Shown here: positions 1-8,109 of the stretch, piece by piece
Layout: each line of letters starts with the position of its first letter
Position numbering within the stretch: position 1 is the stretch's first letter
Assembly: GCA_002371465.1 (NCBI GenBank)
Contig: DFIU01000015.1
Coordinates: 91,568 to 155,567 of the forward strand
Source: Lachnospiraceae bacterium UBA3689
GTDB taxonomy: Bacteria > Bacillota > Clostridia > Lachnospirales > Lachnospiraceae
DNA: 64,000 bases
Reading direction: 5' to 3'
Program-made: the position numbers and the translations under genes
Notes under the pieces: generated by a model
Database searches by the model: none
The model's input: only the letters and a program-made list of their open reading frames with translations
Told to the model about the DNA's origin: nothing

Positions 1-696
1 CGCATTCCGGAGCATTTCGCGAATGTTGATCAGGCGGCTAAGGTTGGCAACCATGTCGGCATCATTTCCGTCGGCTGGGATCCGGGTATGTTCTCTCTGG
101 CTCGCGTCTACTCAACGGCAGTTCTGCCCAACGGCAAGAATTACACCTTCTGGGGCAAGGGTCTGTCCCAGGGTCATTCAGATGCAATCAGAAGAATTGA
201 GGGCGTCAAGGATGCCCGTCAGTATACGATCCCGGTCGACCAGGCTTTAGAGGCAGTCCGTGCCGGCAGGCATCCGGAACTGACTACCCGTCAGATGCAC
301 ACCAGAGAGTGCTTCGTCGTCCTGGAAGAGGGCGCGGACGCAGCCAGGGTCGAAAAAGAGATCAAGGAAATGCCCAACTACTTTGCGGACTATGATACGA
401 CTGTGCATTTCATCTCCGAGGGGGAGCTGAAGCGGAACCATCAGAGCATGGCTCACGGCGGTTTTGTATTCCGGTCCGGCACAACCGGCAAGGATGACGA
501 GCATACCCACGTCATCGAGTACAGCTTAAAGCTTGATTCCAATCCGGAATTTACGACATCCGTTCTGGCTGCCTATGCGAGGGCGGCTTATCGCCTCAAT
601 CAGGAGGGTGTAAGCGGTGCTAAGTCTGTTCTGGATATCGCTCCGGCCTATCTGTGCGCGGAATCCGGTGAGGAATTAAGAGCCCATCTCCTGTAA
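1..696 (+). CDS. ddh: meso-diaminopimelate dehydrogenase, C-terminal part
   Basis: The window opens inside this reading frame, so the N-terminal NADP-binding part is missing and 231 codons remain. The protein reductively aminates tetrahydrodipicolinate to meso-diaminopimelate in one NADPH-dependent step, feeding lysine and peptidoglycan synthesis. The visible segments GWDPGMFSL, FWGKGLSQGHSDAIR and DARQYTIP are characteristic of the Ddh substrate-binding domain, and the TAA stop at 694-696 follows a family-typical C-terminus. It lies directly before the lysine-riboswitch-controlled dapA, the preceding enzyme of the same pathway. A separate promoter and leader for dapA begin about 120 bases after the stop, so the two need not be one transcript. 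Confidence 0.93.
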   Translation, partial: RIPEHFANVDQAAKVGNHVGIISVGWDPGMFSLARVYSTAVLPNGKNYTFWGKGLSQGHSDAIRRIEGVKDARQYTIPVDQALEAVRAGRHPELTTRQMHTRECFVVLEEGADAARVEKEIKEMPNYFADYDTTVHFISEGELKRNHQSMAHGGFVFRSGTTGKDDEHTHVIEYSLKLDSNPEFTTSVLAAYARAAYRLNQEGVSGAKSVLDIAPAYLCAESGEELRAHLL

Positions 697-817
697 CTGC
701 AGGGATAATCATCTATGGATAAGAATTTCGGTCAACTTTTGCATCTTGTTTGGGTGCTGAGACCTATGATAAGTTTCAGCAGTCATCAGATGAGTTTGTG
801 TGGAGTCGCTGGATCGG

Positions 818-846
818 TTGACACAGAAAGCCAAAGATGGTACGTT
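818..846 (+). promoter_or_regulatory. candidate sigma-A promoter of the dapA leader
   Basis: A consensus TTGACA (818-823) is followed after 17 bases by TACGTT (841-846), a weak -10 element. Its position, about 20 bases before the lysine aptamer, fits transcription of the riboswitch-dapA unit. The weak -10 makes the exact start uncertain. Confidence 0.5.
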
Positions 847-867
847 TAGTAAGTAATTTAATATTGT

Positions 868-1030
868 GATAGAGGTTGCGTAGCTTATCAGTAGATTTTT
901 CGGATGCAGCGGTGTGCAGATGAGGAAAAATGAAAGGAAGATACGCCGAAGGGTCCGCGAGCCGTTCGCGGATGCCTGGGCATACAGAAAAGATCTGTAT
1001 GACTGTCATCAAACAAGATGGGGCGCTATC
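868..1030 (+). ncRNA. lysine riboswitch (L-box) aptamer
   Basis: Conserved L-box segments occur in order: AGAGGTTGCG at 871-880, AGGAAAAATGAAAGGAAG around 920-940, CGCCGAAG around 945-952, the TGGGCATA segment near 980 and TGTCATCAAAC near 1003-1013. The outer P1 helix can form between GATAG (868-872) and CTATC (1026-1030). Lysine binding should stabilise P1 and favour the terminator just downstream, switching dapA off. Class assignment rests on recognised core motifs; the boundaries are estimated from P1. Confidence 0.9.
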
Positions 1031-1051
1031 CAAAAGAGATGAATTCTTTTG

Positions 1052-1078
1052 ATGCCGCCCAATAGGGCGGCATTTTTT
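1052..1078 (+). terminator. lysine riboswitch expression-platform terminator
   Basis: A perfect 9-bp stem (ATGCCGCCC, loop AATA, GGGCGGCAT) is followed by six T residues. It lies between the aptamer and the dapA start codon, as expected for transcriptional attenuation by lysine. Confidence 0.92.
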
Positions 1079-1103
1079 ATCCCCCACAAGAAAGGAGCTT
1101 TAC

Positions 1104-1997
1104 ATGGCTATTTTCAGAGGTGCAGGCGTTGCGATCGCAACACCGTTTTTTGAGGACGGATCGATCAACTATGAAGAATTCGGCAGACTGATCGATTTCC
1201 AGATTGACAACCACGCCGACGCAATCATCGTATGCGGAACGACCGGCGAATCGGCGACCATGACGGAAGAGGAACACATGGAAGTTGTCCGCTACTGTGT
1301 GGAAAAAGTCAGCCACCGGATCCCTGTCATTGCGGGGACAGGCTCCAATGATACCAGGACGGCGGTCAAGCTGTCCAGGCAGGCGGAAGAGGATGGCGTC
1401 GATGCGGTTCTGGTTGTGACGCCTTACTATAATAAGGCAACTCAGAAGGGTCTGATCGCCCACTATACGGAAGTGGCAAACGCCATTGAGATTCCAATCA
1501 TCATGTACAATGTGCCCAGCCGGACCGGCTGCAATATCCAGCCCGCGACTGCTGCCTATCTTGCCAGGAATGTAAAGAATATCGTGGGGATCAAGGACGC
1601 GACTGGCAATATCAGCCAGACGGCGGAGATGATGGCTCTGGCGGGAGAGGATCTGGAACTGTATTCCGGAAACGACGACCAGGTTCTGCCTATTCTGGCT
1701 CTGGGCGGACAGGGGGTCATTTCGGTTCTTTGCAACGTTGCGCCCCAAGAGACGCATGACATGTGCCAGAGGTTCTTTGACGGCGATATCGCCGGCTGCC
1801 GGGAGATACAGCTGAAGGCTCTGCCCTTAATCCAGGCTCTCTTTTGTGAAGTCAATCCGATTCCGGTCAAGACAGCGCTTAAGTATATCGGCATCAAGGC
1901 AGGTCCTTTGCATCTGCCGCTGACTGAGATGGAAGCGGATCATGCCGCCGGATTGAAGCAGGCAATGATTGACTTTGGCCTTACGGTCAGGGAATGA
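1104..1997 (+). CDS. dapA: 4-hydroxy-tetrahydrodipicolinate synthase
   Basis: DapA condenses pyruvate with aspartate semialdehyde, the first committed step of lysine and diaminopimelate synthesis in the cytoplasm. The 297-residue length is standard. The TIM-barrel signature CGTTGES covers residues 44-50, the catalytic tyrosine sits in YNVPSRTG (Tyr135), and the Schiff-base lysine in GIKDATGN (Lys164). The start ATG follows AAAGGAGC with good spacing. Expression should be repressed by lysine through the riboswitch and terminator directly upstream. The gene pairs functionally with the preceding ddh. Confidence 0.96.
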   Translation: MAIFRGAGVAIATPFFEDGSINYEEFGRLIDFQIDNHADAIIVCGTTGESATMTEEEHMEVVRYCVEKVSHRIPVIAGTGSNDTRTAVKLSRQAEEDGVDAVLVVTPYYNKATQKGLIAHYTEVANAIEIPIIMYNVPSRTGCNIQPATAAYLARNVKNIVGIKDATGNISQTAEMMALAGEDLELYSGNDDQVLPILALGGQGVISVLCNVAPQETHDMCQRFFDGDIAGCREIQLKALPLIQALFCEVNPIPVKTALKYIGIKAGPLHLPLTEMEADHAAGLKQAMIDFGLTVRE

Positions 1998-2045
1998 AGG
2001 AGGCTGTCTGTGGATTGTGACTCCCCCTGAGATTGCGCCTAATAA

Positions 2046-2074
2046 TTGACGGAAGTCAAAATGAATGCTAAGAT
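2046..2074 (+). promoter_or_regulatory. promoter of the SH3 lipoprotein gene
   Basis: TTGACG (2046-2051) and TAAGAT (2069-2074) are separated by exactly 17 bases, about 70 bases before the start codon of the next gene. Confidence 0.7.
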
Positions 2075-2143
2075 AAAACCTAGCTATGAAAATTTACGGT
2101 CATATGGACTGTTTCAGGGGAGCATCAATGAAAGGGGATTTCA

Positions 2144-2794
2144 ATGAAAGCAAATAAGGTCAGATGTCTTATGCTGGTGGCAGCAACCGTTGCAACAATG
2201 GCGCTTGCAGGCTGCGGGGGAAGAAAAGTAGCTTCAGTAGCAGAAAATGATTCCACGATTACGGCCGTTGCACCGAGCATTTCTACGAATACTGTTTCAG
2301 AAAATTCCAGCGGAATCATTGCGGCGCAGACGATCGCTCCGACAGCGATTACTCCGGCGGTAAGCGGGTCCACTTCGACAGATTCAGCGGCGACCGGGAC
2401 CGGAACGGAGGCATACACTACAGCCGGTGTGAATTTCCGCAAAGATGCGGATGAAGATGCGGATGTAATCGGTACTATTGAACTGGGTGAAAAGGTGGAG
2501 GTTCTCGGAACCGAGGACGGCTGGACCCAGGTTCGTTACGACGGAGAGACTGGATACGTCAAGTCGGATTATATCGGCAAGGAGCCGGTACAGGCATCTC
2601 AGGATGATGACAATGACGACGAGGATTCCGGTGACTATGATCGCTCGAACGATGATGAGGATGATCGGGAGTCGGAGGATTCGGATGATCAGGAAGAGTC
2701 CTATGATGAGGACGATAGTTCGGAGAAGGATACTGATGAGGATGACAGTGAAGATACGGATCAGGATAATGAATCTGAAGACGAAGAAGAATAA
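2144..2794 (+). CDS. SH3-domain lipoprotein with acidic C-terminal tail
   Basis: The 216-residue protein begins with a lipoprotein signal peptide ending in the lipobox LAGC, so it should be lipidated at Cys23 and held on the outer face of the membrane. After a Ser/Thr/Ala-rich linker (about 24-85) comes one bacterial SH3 domain (about 86-147) with the VNFRKDADEDADVIGTI and GWTQVRYDGETGYVKSDYI segments typical of SH3b cell-wall ligand modules. The last 65 residues are almost only Asp, Glu and Ser. The tail could bind cations or extend the protein into the wall. No catalytic domain is present. The gene is monocistronic, with its own promoter and terminator. The exact role is unknown. Confidence 0.8.
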   Translation: MKANKVRCLMLVAATVATMALAGCGGRKVASVAENDSTITAVAPSISTNTVSENSSGIIAAQTIAPTAITPAVSGSTSTDSAATGTGTEAYTTAGVNFRKDADEDADVIGTIELGEKVEVLGTEDGWTQVRYDGETGYVKSDYIGKEPVQASQDDDNDDEDSGDYDRSNDDEDDRESEDSDDQEESYDEDDSSEKDTDEDDSEDTDQDNESEDEEE

Positions 2795-2827
2795 TTCTTT
2801 TCTGAATCGGATCTGAGCCGGATTGTT

Positions 2828-2863
2828 AAGAGTCTTTCTGTGTAAGCAGAGAGGCTCTTTTTA
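2828..2863 (+). terminator. intrinsic terminator after the SH3 lipoprotein gene
   Basis: AAGAGTCTTTCTG pairs with CAGAGAGGCTCTT (13 bp with G-T wobbles) around a short loop and runs into a T-tract. Because it lies inside the possible upstream extension of the next reading frame, it supports a later start for that gene. Confidence 0.8.
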
Positions 2864-2909
2864 CTTGGGCGTTTCGGATAAATCAGCTTATGAATGGGGA
2901 GGGCTTACG

Positions 2910-4544
2910 ATGGGAGATATCATGAAAAAGAAGGCAGTTCAGGCTCAGCTGTGCTTTGAAAATCTGAAAGAACAGATCGGCGAGACGGTGACCGTCCCGG
3001 TCTGCTTCAATGTGGATGAGACGCGGGAGAAACTGATCCGCAGCGCCTGTTTTTCCCATAACCCCTTTCCAGGCGTACTAAAACCGGTGCTGTTGAGTCT
3101 TCGCAGAAAGGCGGTTCGTCGGCTCTATGAGGATGAAAAGGTCCTGCAGACGGGACCTGCAGCGGCGGTCCTTGCCATGGACGCGGCTCTTGCCGAGGAG
3201 ATCGGCAACATCAGAAATCGGGAGGCGAAGGAGAGCCCGGTGGTCTGCGATGTGGCGCTGGCAGGGCTTCAGGTAATCCGGCTCTACATGATGGCTTATG
3301 AGGGGAACCGGGAATTTATCAAATCCCGCTACACTTCGGCGATCCGGGTAGACAATGCCTTAAACGGTTCCTTCTATAAATATAGGACGAAAGACGACAG
3401 ATCCTTCTCCACCCATGTCTATTATGAGTCCCAGAAGCGGAAGATGATGGAGACTTTGAGTATCACCAAGGACCCGGACCGGTTTGTCTTTACTTCCCTG
3501 CCCTTTGACCGCCGGACGACGGCGGATGCGATCGGACGATGGAAAGCGCAGGAGCTGGAGGAGAGGGCTTTTGAAAATGGCGCCTGCGGCTGTATGCTTC
3601 GGACCCGCAAAGAGTGGGAAGAGACGGAAGCGGGAAAAGCAGTGAAAGCGATGCCCCTCTATCGGCTGAAAAAAGAGACGGATACACCGGTTAAAAACTG
3701 GGGATCTTCCAACAGCCGAGGACCTCTGTCCGGTATCAAGGTTCTGGACCTGACCCATATCATTGCGGGACCAGCCTGCACCCGACTTTTAGCTGAGATG
3801 GGGGCGGATGTTCTGATGATCCGCCGCGGGGACTATCTGCATCAGGAACAGGCCATGCTGGAACTGGACGGCTGGGCGGGAAAGAACAGCGTCCAGCTGG
3901 ATTTCAACCTGCCGGAAGAGCTTGCCCGGGCGAAAGACCTGGTCAGGGAGGCGGATGTGGTGGTCTCCTCCTACCAAAGCGGAGCGCTGGACCGCTTTGG
4001 TCTTTCGGACCAGGATATCCATAAACTTAATCCAAATGTGATCTATGGTTCCCTGGTCTGCTTCTCGGATACAGTCTGGAAGGAACGTCCGGGCTGGGCG
4101 CCCTGCGCGGAAGATATCACGGGACTTTCGATCCGGAACGGATCTTTGGATCATCCGGTCAATTTAAACGGCGTTCCGCTTGATTACATACCGGGTTTTA
4201 TCCTGACTGCCGGAATTCTCCAGGCGATTCGCAGGCAGATGACGGAGGGGGGCTCCTACACGGTGACCGGTTCCCTGACGAGAGGGGCTAGGTGGCTCCA
4301 TGAATGCACGGATCTTTGGGAGAAGGAAATGGAGAAGGTACCATTTGAACGGGAAAAAGAGTATTCTACCCGCAAGATCAAGGATTTTGACTATAAGGGT
4401 TTTAGAACTGTCTACCAAAAGGTGGAAGGAACAGCAGTCGGGACGGTCTATTTTCCCGCTCCTGCCGTAAGATGCAGAGCCTTTGACCAGCCGGAGCAGA
4501 ATATGGGCTTTCAGAGCGGCTGCCGGGGCTGGAAGGAAAAGTGA
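2910..4544 (+). CDS. CaiB/BaiF-type (class III) CoA-transferase family protein
   Basis: The second half carries the family III CoA-transferase opening GPLSGIKVLDLTHIIAGPACTR, with the Rossmann-like MGADVLMIRR, followed by LDFNLPEELARAKDLVREADVVVSSYQSGALDRFGLS. Such enzymes move CoA between organic acids. The first half (about 270 residues) has no motif I recognise, so the enzyme may be a two-domain form with a divergent or inactive partner half. Start choice: ATG 2910 follows GGGGAGGG and lies beyond the upstream terminator; ATG 2922 is also possible. There is no neighbouring acyl-CoA gene to show the substrate. The gene ends just before the promoter of the glycine-riboswitch unit. Confidence 0.75.
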   Translation: MGDIMKKKAVQAQLCFENLKEQIGETVTVPVCFNVDETREKLIRSACFSHNPFPGVLKPVLLSLRRKAVRRLYEDEKVLQTGPAAAVLAMDAALAEEIGNIRNREAKESPVVCDVALAGLQVIRLYMMAYEGNREFIKSRYTSAIRVDNALNGSFYKYRTKDDRSFSTHVYYESQKRKMMETLSITKDPDRFVFTSLPFDRRTTADAIGRWKAQELEERAFENGACGCMLRTRKEWEETEAGKAVKAMPLYRLKKETDTPVKNWGSSNSRGPLSGIKVLDLTHIIAGPACTRLLAEMGADVLMIRRGDYLHQEQAMLELDGWAGKNSVQLDFNLPEELARAKDLVREADVVVSSYQSGALDRFGLSDQDIHKLNPNVIYGSLVCFSDTVWKERPGWAPCAEDITGLSIRNGSLDHPVNLNGVPLDYIPGFILTAGILQAIRRQMTEGGSYTVTGSLTRGARWLHECTDLWEKEMEKVPFEREKEYSTRKIKDFDYKGFRTVYQKVEGTAVGTVYFPAPAVRCRAFDQPEQNMGFQSGCRGWKEK

Positions 4545-4556
4545 TGATAGAGGGGC

Positions 4557-4585
4557 TTGACTCTGCTACTTTACAGTGCTATAGT
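4557..4585 (+). promoter_or_regulatory. promoter of the glycine riboswitch-symporter unit
   Basis: TTGACT (4557-4562) and TATAGT (4580-4585) are separated by 17 bases, about 50 bases before the tandem aptamers. Confidence 0.8.
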
Positions 4586-4635
4586 ATTTTGGTCTTAAAT
4601 GAATAGCGACGTTGAAGTTTTTCAGAAAAATGGTG

Positions 4636-4818
4636 GGAACGAAGAGCGAGACCATACCGAAGGAGTAAAACTCTCAGGTGTCCGGAAACGGACGGAGACT
4701 GAAAGACGGAGTGGCTCTGGAGAAGTCCGTGCGGAAAGATCTTTCCGGGAACGGGTGCCGAAGGTGCAAGGATCTGCTTATTTCAGGCAGATGGAATCTC
4801 TCAGGCAAAAGGACAGAG
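4636..4818 (+). ncRNA. tandem glycine riboswitch
   Basis: Two glycine aptamers lie in series. The first contains GAGCGAGACC, ACCGAAGGAGTAAAACTCTC and GGACGGAG. The second contains GGCTCTGGAGAAG, GTGCCGAAGGTGCAAGG, AATCTCTCAGG and GGACAGAG. These repeat the conserved CCGAAGG...CTCTCAGG core. A terminator follows before the symporter gene, so control is transcriptional. Transporter-linked glycine switches are known to turn genes off with glycine in some streptococci, but the sign here is not settled by sequence alone. Boundaries are approximate. Confidence 0.92.
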
Positions 4819-4858
4819 TAGGAATCATCCGGATCAGTATGCGGATGATTATTCAGAG

Positions 4859-4888
4859 CCGATTCCGTTTCCCCGGGATCGGTTTTTT
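4859..4888 (+). terminator. glycine riboswitch expression-platform terminator
   Basis: CCGATTCC pairs with GGGATCGG (one G-T pair) around an eight-base loop and is followed by six T residues. It lies between the second aptamer and the symporter start. A further hairpin (CATCCG...CGGATG, about 4827-4848) may be part of the switching region. Confidence 0.85.
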
Positions 4889-4944
4889 CTTATTATAGAC
4901 GAAAGCTTCAATGCCGGAACAACGAATGGGAGGGGTTTTATTTC

Positions 4945-6312
4945 ATGGAGGCGTTTAACAATACTGTCATTGCGGTTGACAACTTTGTATGGAACAATAT
5001 TCTGCTGTTCGTTCTGGTTGGAACCGGTATCTTTTTCACCATTCGGACCAGATTTATTCAGGTCCGCAGATTTCCCGCGGCATGGAAACGGGTGTTTGGC
5101 GGTTTTTCCTTAAATGGCGATAAGGCAGGCAAGAACGGCATGTCATCTTTTCAAGCCCTGGCGACGGCGATTGCAGCCCAGGTCGGAACGGGAAATATCG
5201 CCGGCTGCGCGACTGCCTTGGTTTCCGGCGGTCCAGGCGCCATTTTCTGGATGTGGATCGCTGCTTTCTTCGGTATGGCGACAATTTACGGGGAAGCGGT
5301 GCTGGCGCAGAAAACTAGGACCCGCGATGAAAACGGGCAGGTAACCGGCGGCCCGGTCTACTATATCCGCAAGGCTTTCCACGGACCCTTTGGAAAGTTC
5401 ATGGAAATCTTCTTCTCGATTGCGATTATCCTGGCTCTTGGTTTTATGGGAAATATGGTCCAGTCCAATTCCATTACGGACGCCTTCCATACGGCATTTG
5501 GCACCAATAAACTGGTTGTCGGAATTGTAATCGCAGTTGTCGCGGCCTTTATTTTTCTTGGTGGAATTTCCAGAATCGCCGGCTTTACCGAGAAGGTTGT
5601 CCCGGTTATGGCTGGTCTATACCTGATCGGCGGCATCATCTGTCTGGTGATCAACCGCGGCAACCTGCTTCCGGGAATTGTTTCGATCTTTGTTGGAGCT
5701 TTTTCACCGAGGGCTGTCGGAGGAGCCGTCGCGGGTATCACGGTTCGACAGGCCATGCGCTACGGTGTGGCAAGAGGCCTGTTCTCCAATGAAGCAGGTA
5801 TGGGGTCGACGCCTCACGCCCATGCGATGGCACAGGTAGATCATCCACAGGATCAGGGCGAAACAGCTATGGTCGGCGTCTTTATCGACACCTTCGTCGT
5901 TCTGACTATGACGGCTCTGGTTATCTTAAGCTCCGGTGTTCTTGACGGCATGATCGAAAAGAACATAACGGGAACTCCGGTTGCCCAGGCGGCCTTCACC
6001 AGCGCCATCGGAAGAGTCGGTTCAGGCTTTGTAGCTGTCTGTCTGCTCTTCTTTGCCTTCTCGACCATTATCGGTTGGTATTTCTTTGCAGCTTCAAATG
6101 TAAAATCTTTGCTCGGTGCGAAGTTTGTCAGACCGTTCTCCGTTATCGTAGTCATCTGCATTGTGATCGGAGCGGTCCTTAAGGTAGAGCTGGTCTGGAA
6201 TCTGTCCGATCTCTTTAACGGTCTGATGGTGCTGCCCAACCTGATCGCCCTCCTTGCCCTAAACGGCATTGTTTCCCGGGCAGCAAGAGGCAAGGATATC
6301 AGCAAGGCGTAA
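4945..6312 (+). CDS. sodium:alanine/glycine symporter (AGCS family)
   Basis: This 455-residue polytopic membrane protein belongs to the alanine or glycine:cation symporter family, which imports small neutral amino acids with Na+. Family signatures seen are GNIAGCATALVSGGPGAIFW, WMWIAAFFGMATIYGEAVLA, GGPVYYI and the long GLFSNEAGMGSTPHAHA segment. About 10 hydrophobic helices span the sequence. The glycine riboswitch upstream makes glycine (or alanine with glycine) the likely substrate. The gene is followed by its own terminator. Confidence 0.93.
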   Translation: MEAFNNTVIAVDNFVWNNILLFVLVGTGIFFTIRTRFIQVRRFPAAWKRVFGGFSLNGDKAGKNGMSSFQALATAIAAQVGTGNIAGCATALVSGGPGAIFWMWIAAFFGMATIYGEAVLAQKTRTRDENGQVTGGPVYYIRKAFHGPFGKFMEIFFSIAIILALGFMGNMVQSNSITDAFHTAFGTNKLVVGIVIAVVAAFIFLGGISRIAGFTEKVVPVMAGLYLIGGIICLVINRGNLLPGIVSIFVGAFSPRAVGGAVAGITVRQAMRYGVARGLFSNEAGMGSTPHAHAMAQVDHPQDQGETAMVGVFIDTFVVLTMTALVILSSGVLDGMIEKNITGTPVAQAAFTSAIGRVGSGFVAVCLLFFAFSTIIGWYFFAASNVKSLLGAKFVRPFSVIVVICIVIGAVLKVELVWNLSDLFNGLMVLPNLIALLALNGIVSRAARGKDISKA

Positions 6313-6395
6313 CGACTAGAGGGCTTGTGGGAGTTCTTTGAATTACCGGGTATTAACTTTGGCAGAGGAAAATGAGGACAAGTAAGTCAGGATGT

Positions 6396-6424
6396 AGGCA
6401 GGGACACGGGTCCCTGCCTTTTTT
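6396..6424 (+). terminator. intrinsic terminator after the symporter gene
   Basis: AGGCAGGGAC and GTCCCTGCCT form a near-perfect stem followed by a T-rich run. Confidence 0.9.
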
Positions 6425-6436
6425 ATACGCAAAAAG

Positions 6437-6478
6437 TGACAAATTTCACCTTTAACAGAGGGAATAATTTGATATTAT
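6437..6478 (+). promoter_or_regulatory. activator site and promoter of the pfkB-aldolase genes
   Basis: The imperfect inverted repeat TGACA-AA-TTTCA (6437-6448) lies 30.5 bp (centre to first base) before a -10 box TATTAT (6473-6478). The -35 region (TTTAAC) is poor, which fits activator dependence. Two other genes of this sugar module have the same arrangement. The binding factor is inferred to be the NarL-type response regulator encoded in the module. Confidence 0.6.
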
Positions 6479-6825
6479 TGATAGTAGATGAGCGGATTCA
6501 GAAATAATAGATAAAAATTGACGAAGAGGATACAGCGGCAATACATATGAATGGACGAAGCGGATTCATAAGAAATAAAACTGATCTGTATGGATAGATG
6601 AAGTGGATAAAACAGTGAAGTAACTGACTCCATAAAACAGTGCTCCTGCGTTAGGATTTAGCACAGATGCAGTGGTCATCTGAAAATATGAAGTGAATGA
6701 AGAGGTAAAAGCCATGGCATCATGAAGTGAGTAACTGATTTCAGAAAAGGTGCCGGCGCAGCGCAGCCTCTCAATTTGCCTAAAAGATCTTAGGCAGAGA
6801 GAGCAGACCGGCAGAAAGGAGTGGT
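6479..6825 (+). other. long untranslated leader before pfkB with a compound stem-loop
   Basis: This 347-base gap holds no convincing gene. Its last part (6751-6813) can fold into one long interrupted hairpin: TGCCGG pairs with CCGGCA, CTCTC with GAGAG, and TGCCTAA with TTAGGCA around the loop AAGATC. The stem ends two bases before the ribosome site AAGGAG of pfkB, so it could affect translation or mRNA stability. The AT-rich 6480-6750 segment contains loosely repeated words (GTAACTGA twice) but nothing recognisable. Confidence 0.5.
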
Positions 6826-7971
6826 ATGAGCCAACCTAAAATTGTTTCGGCAGGATATGTGTCGCTTGACATTACACCGGCATTTCCGGCTGAAGGAAAG
6901 AAGCGGTCGTTTAAGGAGATCATACGACCGGGAAAGCTGGTGGAGGTCGGTAAAGCGACGATTGCGCCGGGAGGCAGCGTATCCAACACCGGGCTTGCCC
7001 TGCATCTTTTCGGTGTGAATACGGTTCTGATTGGAAAGATCGGAAATGACAACTTTGGCAGGATCCTTTTGTCAGAATATCAAAGACTGGGAGCTAATCC
7101 GCATTTTGTCGTGTCGGAGGAGGATGAAACTTCTTATACGGTTGCGATTGCGCCTCCGGGCTTTGACCGCATCTTTTTTGCGGACTCCGGCGCCAATAAC
7201 ACGATGACGGCGGACGACATCGACCTTGGAGAATTTGCGGACGCCCAGATCTTTCATTTCGGCTATCCGACGCTGATGCACAGGTTCTTCCAGCATGGCG
7301 GGGAGGAGAGCATCCGCCTTTATGCGAAGGTCAAGGAAGCCGGTCTGATCACGTCGCTCGATACGACCATGGTCGATGAGGAAGCACCGGCAGGAAAGGA
7401 AAACTGGCAGGATATCTTCCAGCGCCTGCTCCCCTATGTGGACTTCTTTACGCCCAGTTTTGAGGAGATCTGTGCCCTGATTCTGCCGGATCACTATGCT
7501 GCTCTCCTTAAAGAGGCTGGGGATGATGACATCTGCCTGAATTTAAGTATCAGTCGGGACCTTGTCCCTCTTGCCGACAAACTTCTTGAGATGGGAGCGA
7601 AAGCGGTACTCTTAAAGTGCGGGGCAGCCGGTATGTTCTTAAAGACAAAGGGACAGGAGGATATGGAAGCCGTCTTTGCAAATGGCAGGATTTCGACGAC
7701 CGCTAAGGTCTGGGCTAATCAGACCATGTTCCAGAAAAGTTTTAAACCGGACCGCATCGCTTCGGGAACCGGGGCGGGGGATACGGCGATCGCCGCCTTT
7801 TTGTACAGCCTGGCTAAGGGCTATGAACCCAGGACCTGTTTGGAAAATGCGGCGGGGGCCGGGGCGATGAACATCACCCGCTATGATTCTTTGAGCGGAC
7901 TTCTGCCCATTCCCGAGCTGATGCAGCGCATCCGGGATGGCTGGGAGACCCAGGACTTCATTTCGGATTAA
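6826..7971 (+). CDS. PfkB-family sugar kinase
   Basis: The 381-residue protein is a ribokinase/PfkB kinase, phosphorylating a sugar or sugar phosphate with ATP. Visible are the N-terminal glycine-rich GGSVSNTGLALHLFG, the GKIGNDNFGRIL segment and the C-terminal signature GTGAGDTAIAAFLY, whose Asp is the catalytic base. The ATG follows AAAGGAG. It lies before a class II aldolase and within a sugar-import cluster ending in D-lyxose isomerase. A ketose is therefore the inferred substrate, giving a phosphoketose for the aldolase. The position phosphorylated cannot be read from the sequence. At 381 residues it is longer than the usual 300-330, with insertions in the middle third. Confidence 0.85.
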   Translation: MSQPKIVSAGYVSLDITPAFPAEGKKRSFKEIIRPGKLVEVGKATIAPGGSVSNTGLALHLFGVNTVLIGKIGNDNFGRILLSEYQRLGANPHFVVSEEDETSYTVAIAPPGFDRIFFADSGANNTMTADDIDLGEFADAQIFHFGYPTLMHRFFQHGGEESIRLYAKVKEAGLITSLDTTMVDEEAPAGKENWQDIFQRLLPYVDFFTPSFEEICALILPDHYAALLKEAGDDDICLNLSISRDLVPLADKLLEMGAKAVLLKCGAAGMFLKTKGQEDMEAVFANGRISTTAKVWANQTMFQKSFKPDRIASGTGAGDTAIAAFLYSLAKGYEPRTCLENAAGAGAMNITRYDSLSGLLPIPELMQRIRDGWETQDFISD

Positions 7972-8109
7972 TAGGAGGAGTTCCACCTGTATCAGCATTT
8001 TGACTTGACAGGGCGAAAGCCTGTCTGAGTCGGCATTTTGGAAGATTAGGAAATTAGTTTAGGAAAATAGGGTAAGGAAATAACAACATTTACTGACAGG
8101 AGGTTTGAT
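7972..8109 (+). other. intercistronic hairpin between pfkB and the aldolase gene
   Basis: The short gap holds GACAGGGC-GAAA-GCCTGTC (about 8009-8027), a stem closed by a GNRA tetraloop. It has no T-run, so it is more likely an mRNA-processing or stability element than a terminator. No promoter is obvious, so the aldolase is probably co-transcribed with pfkB. Confidence 0.4.

Noticed and set aside
1077..1757. Long minus-strand frame opposite dapA
   Set aside because: It is a shadow of dapA codon use; many similar antisense frames in this window lack ribosome sites and family motifs.
2823..2909. Upstream start of the CoA-transferase frame
   Set aside because: The added codons lie in the terminator of the preceding gene and have no ribosome site.
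4599..4898. A 99-codon frame in the glycine riboswitch region
   Set aside because: It overlaps both aptamers and the terminator and has no ribosome site or coding character.
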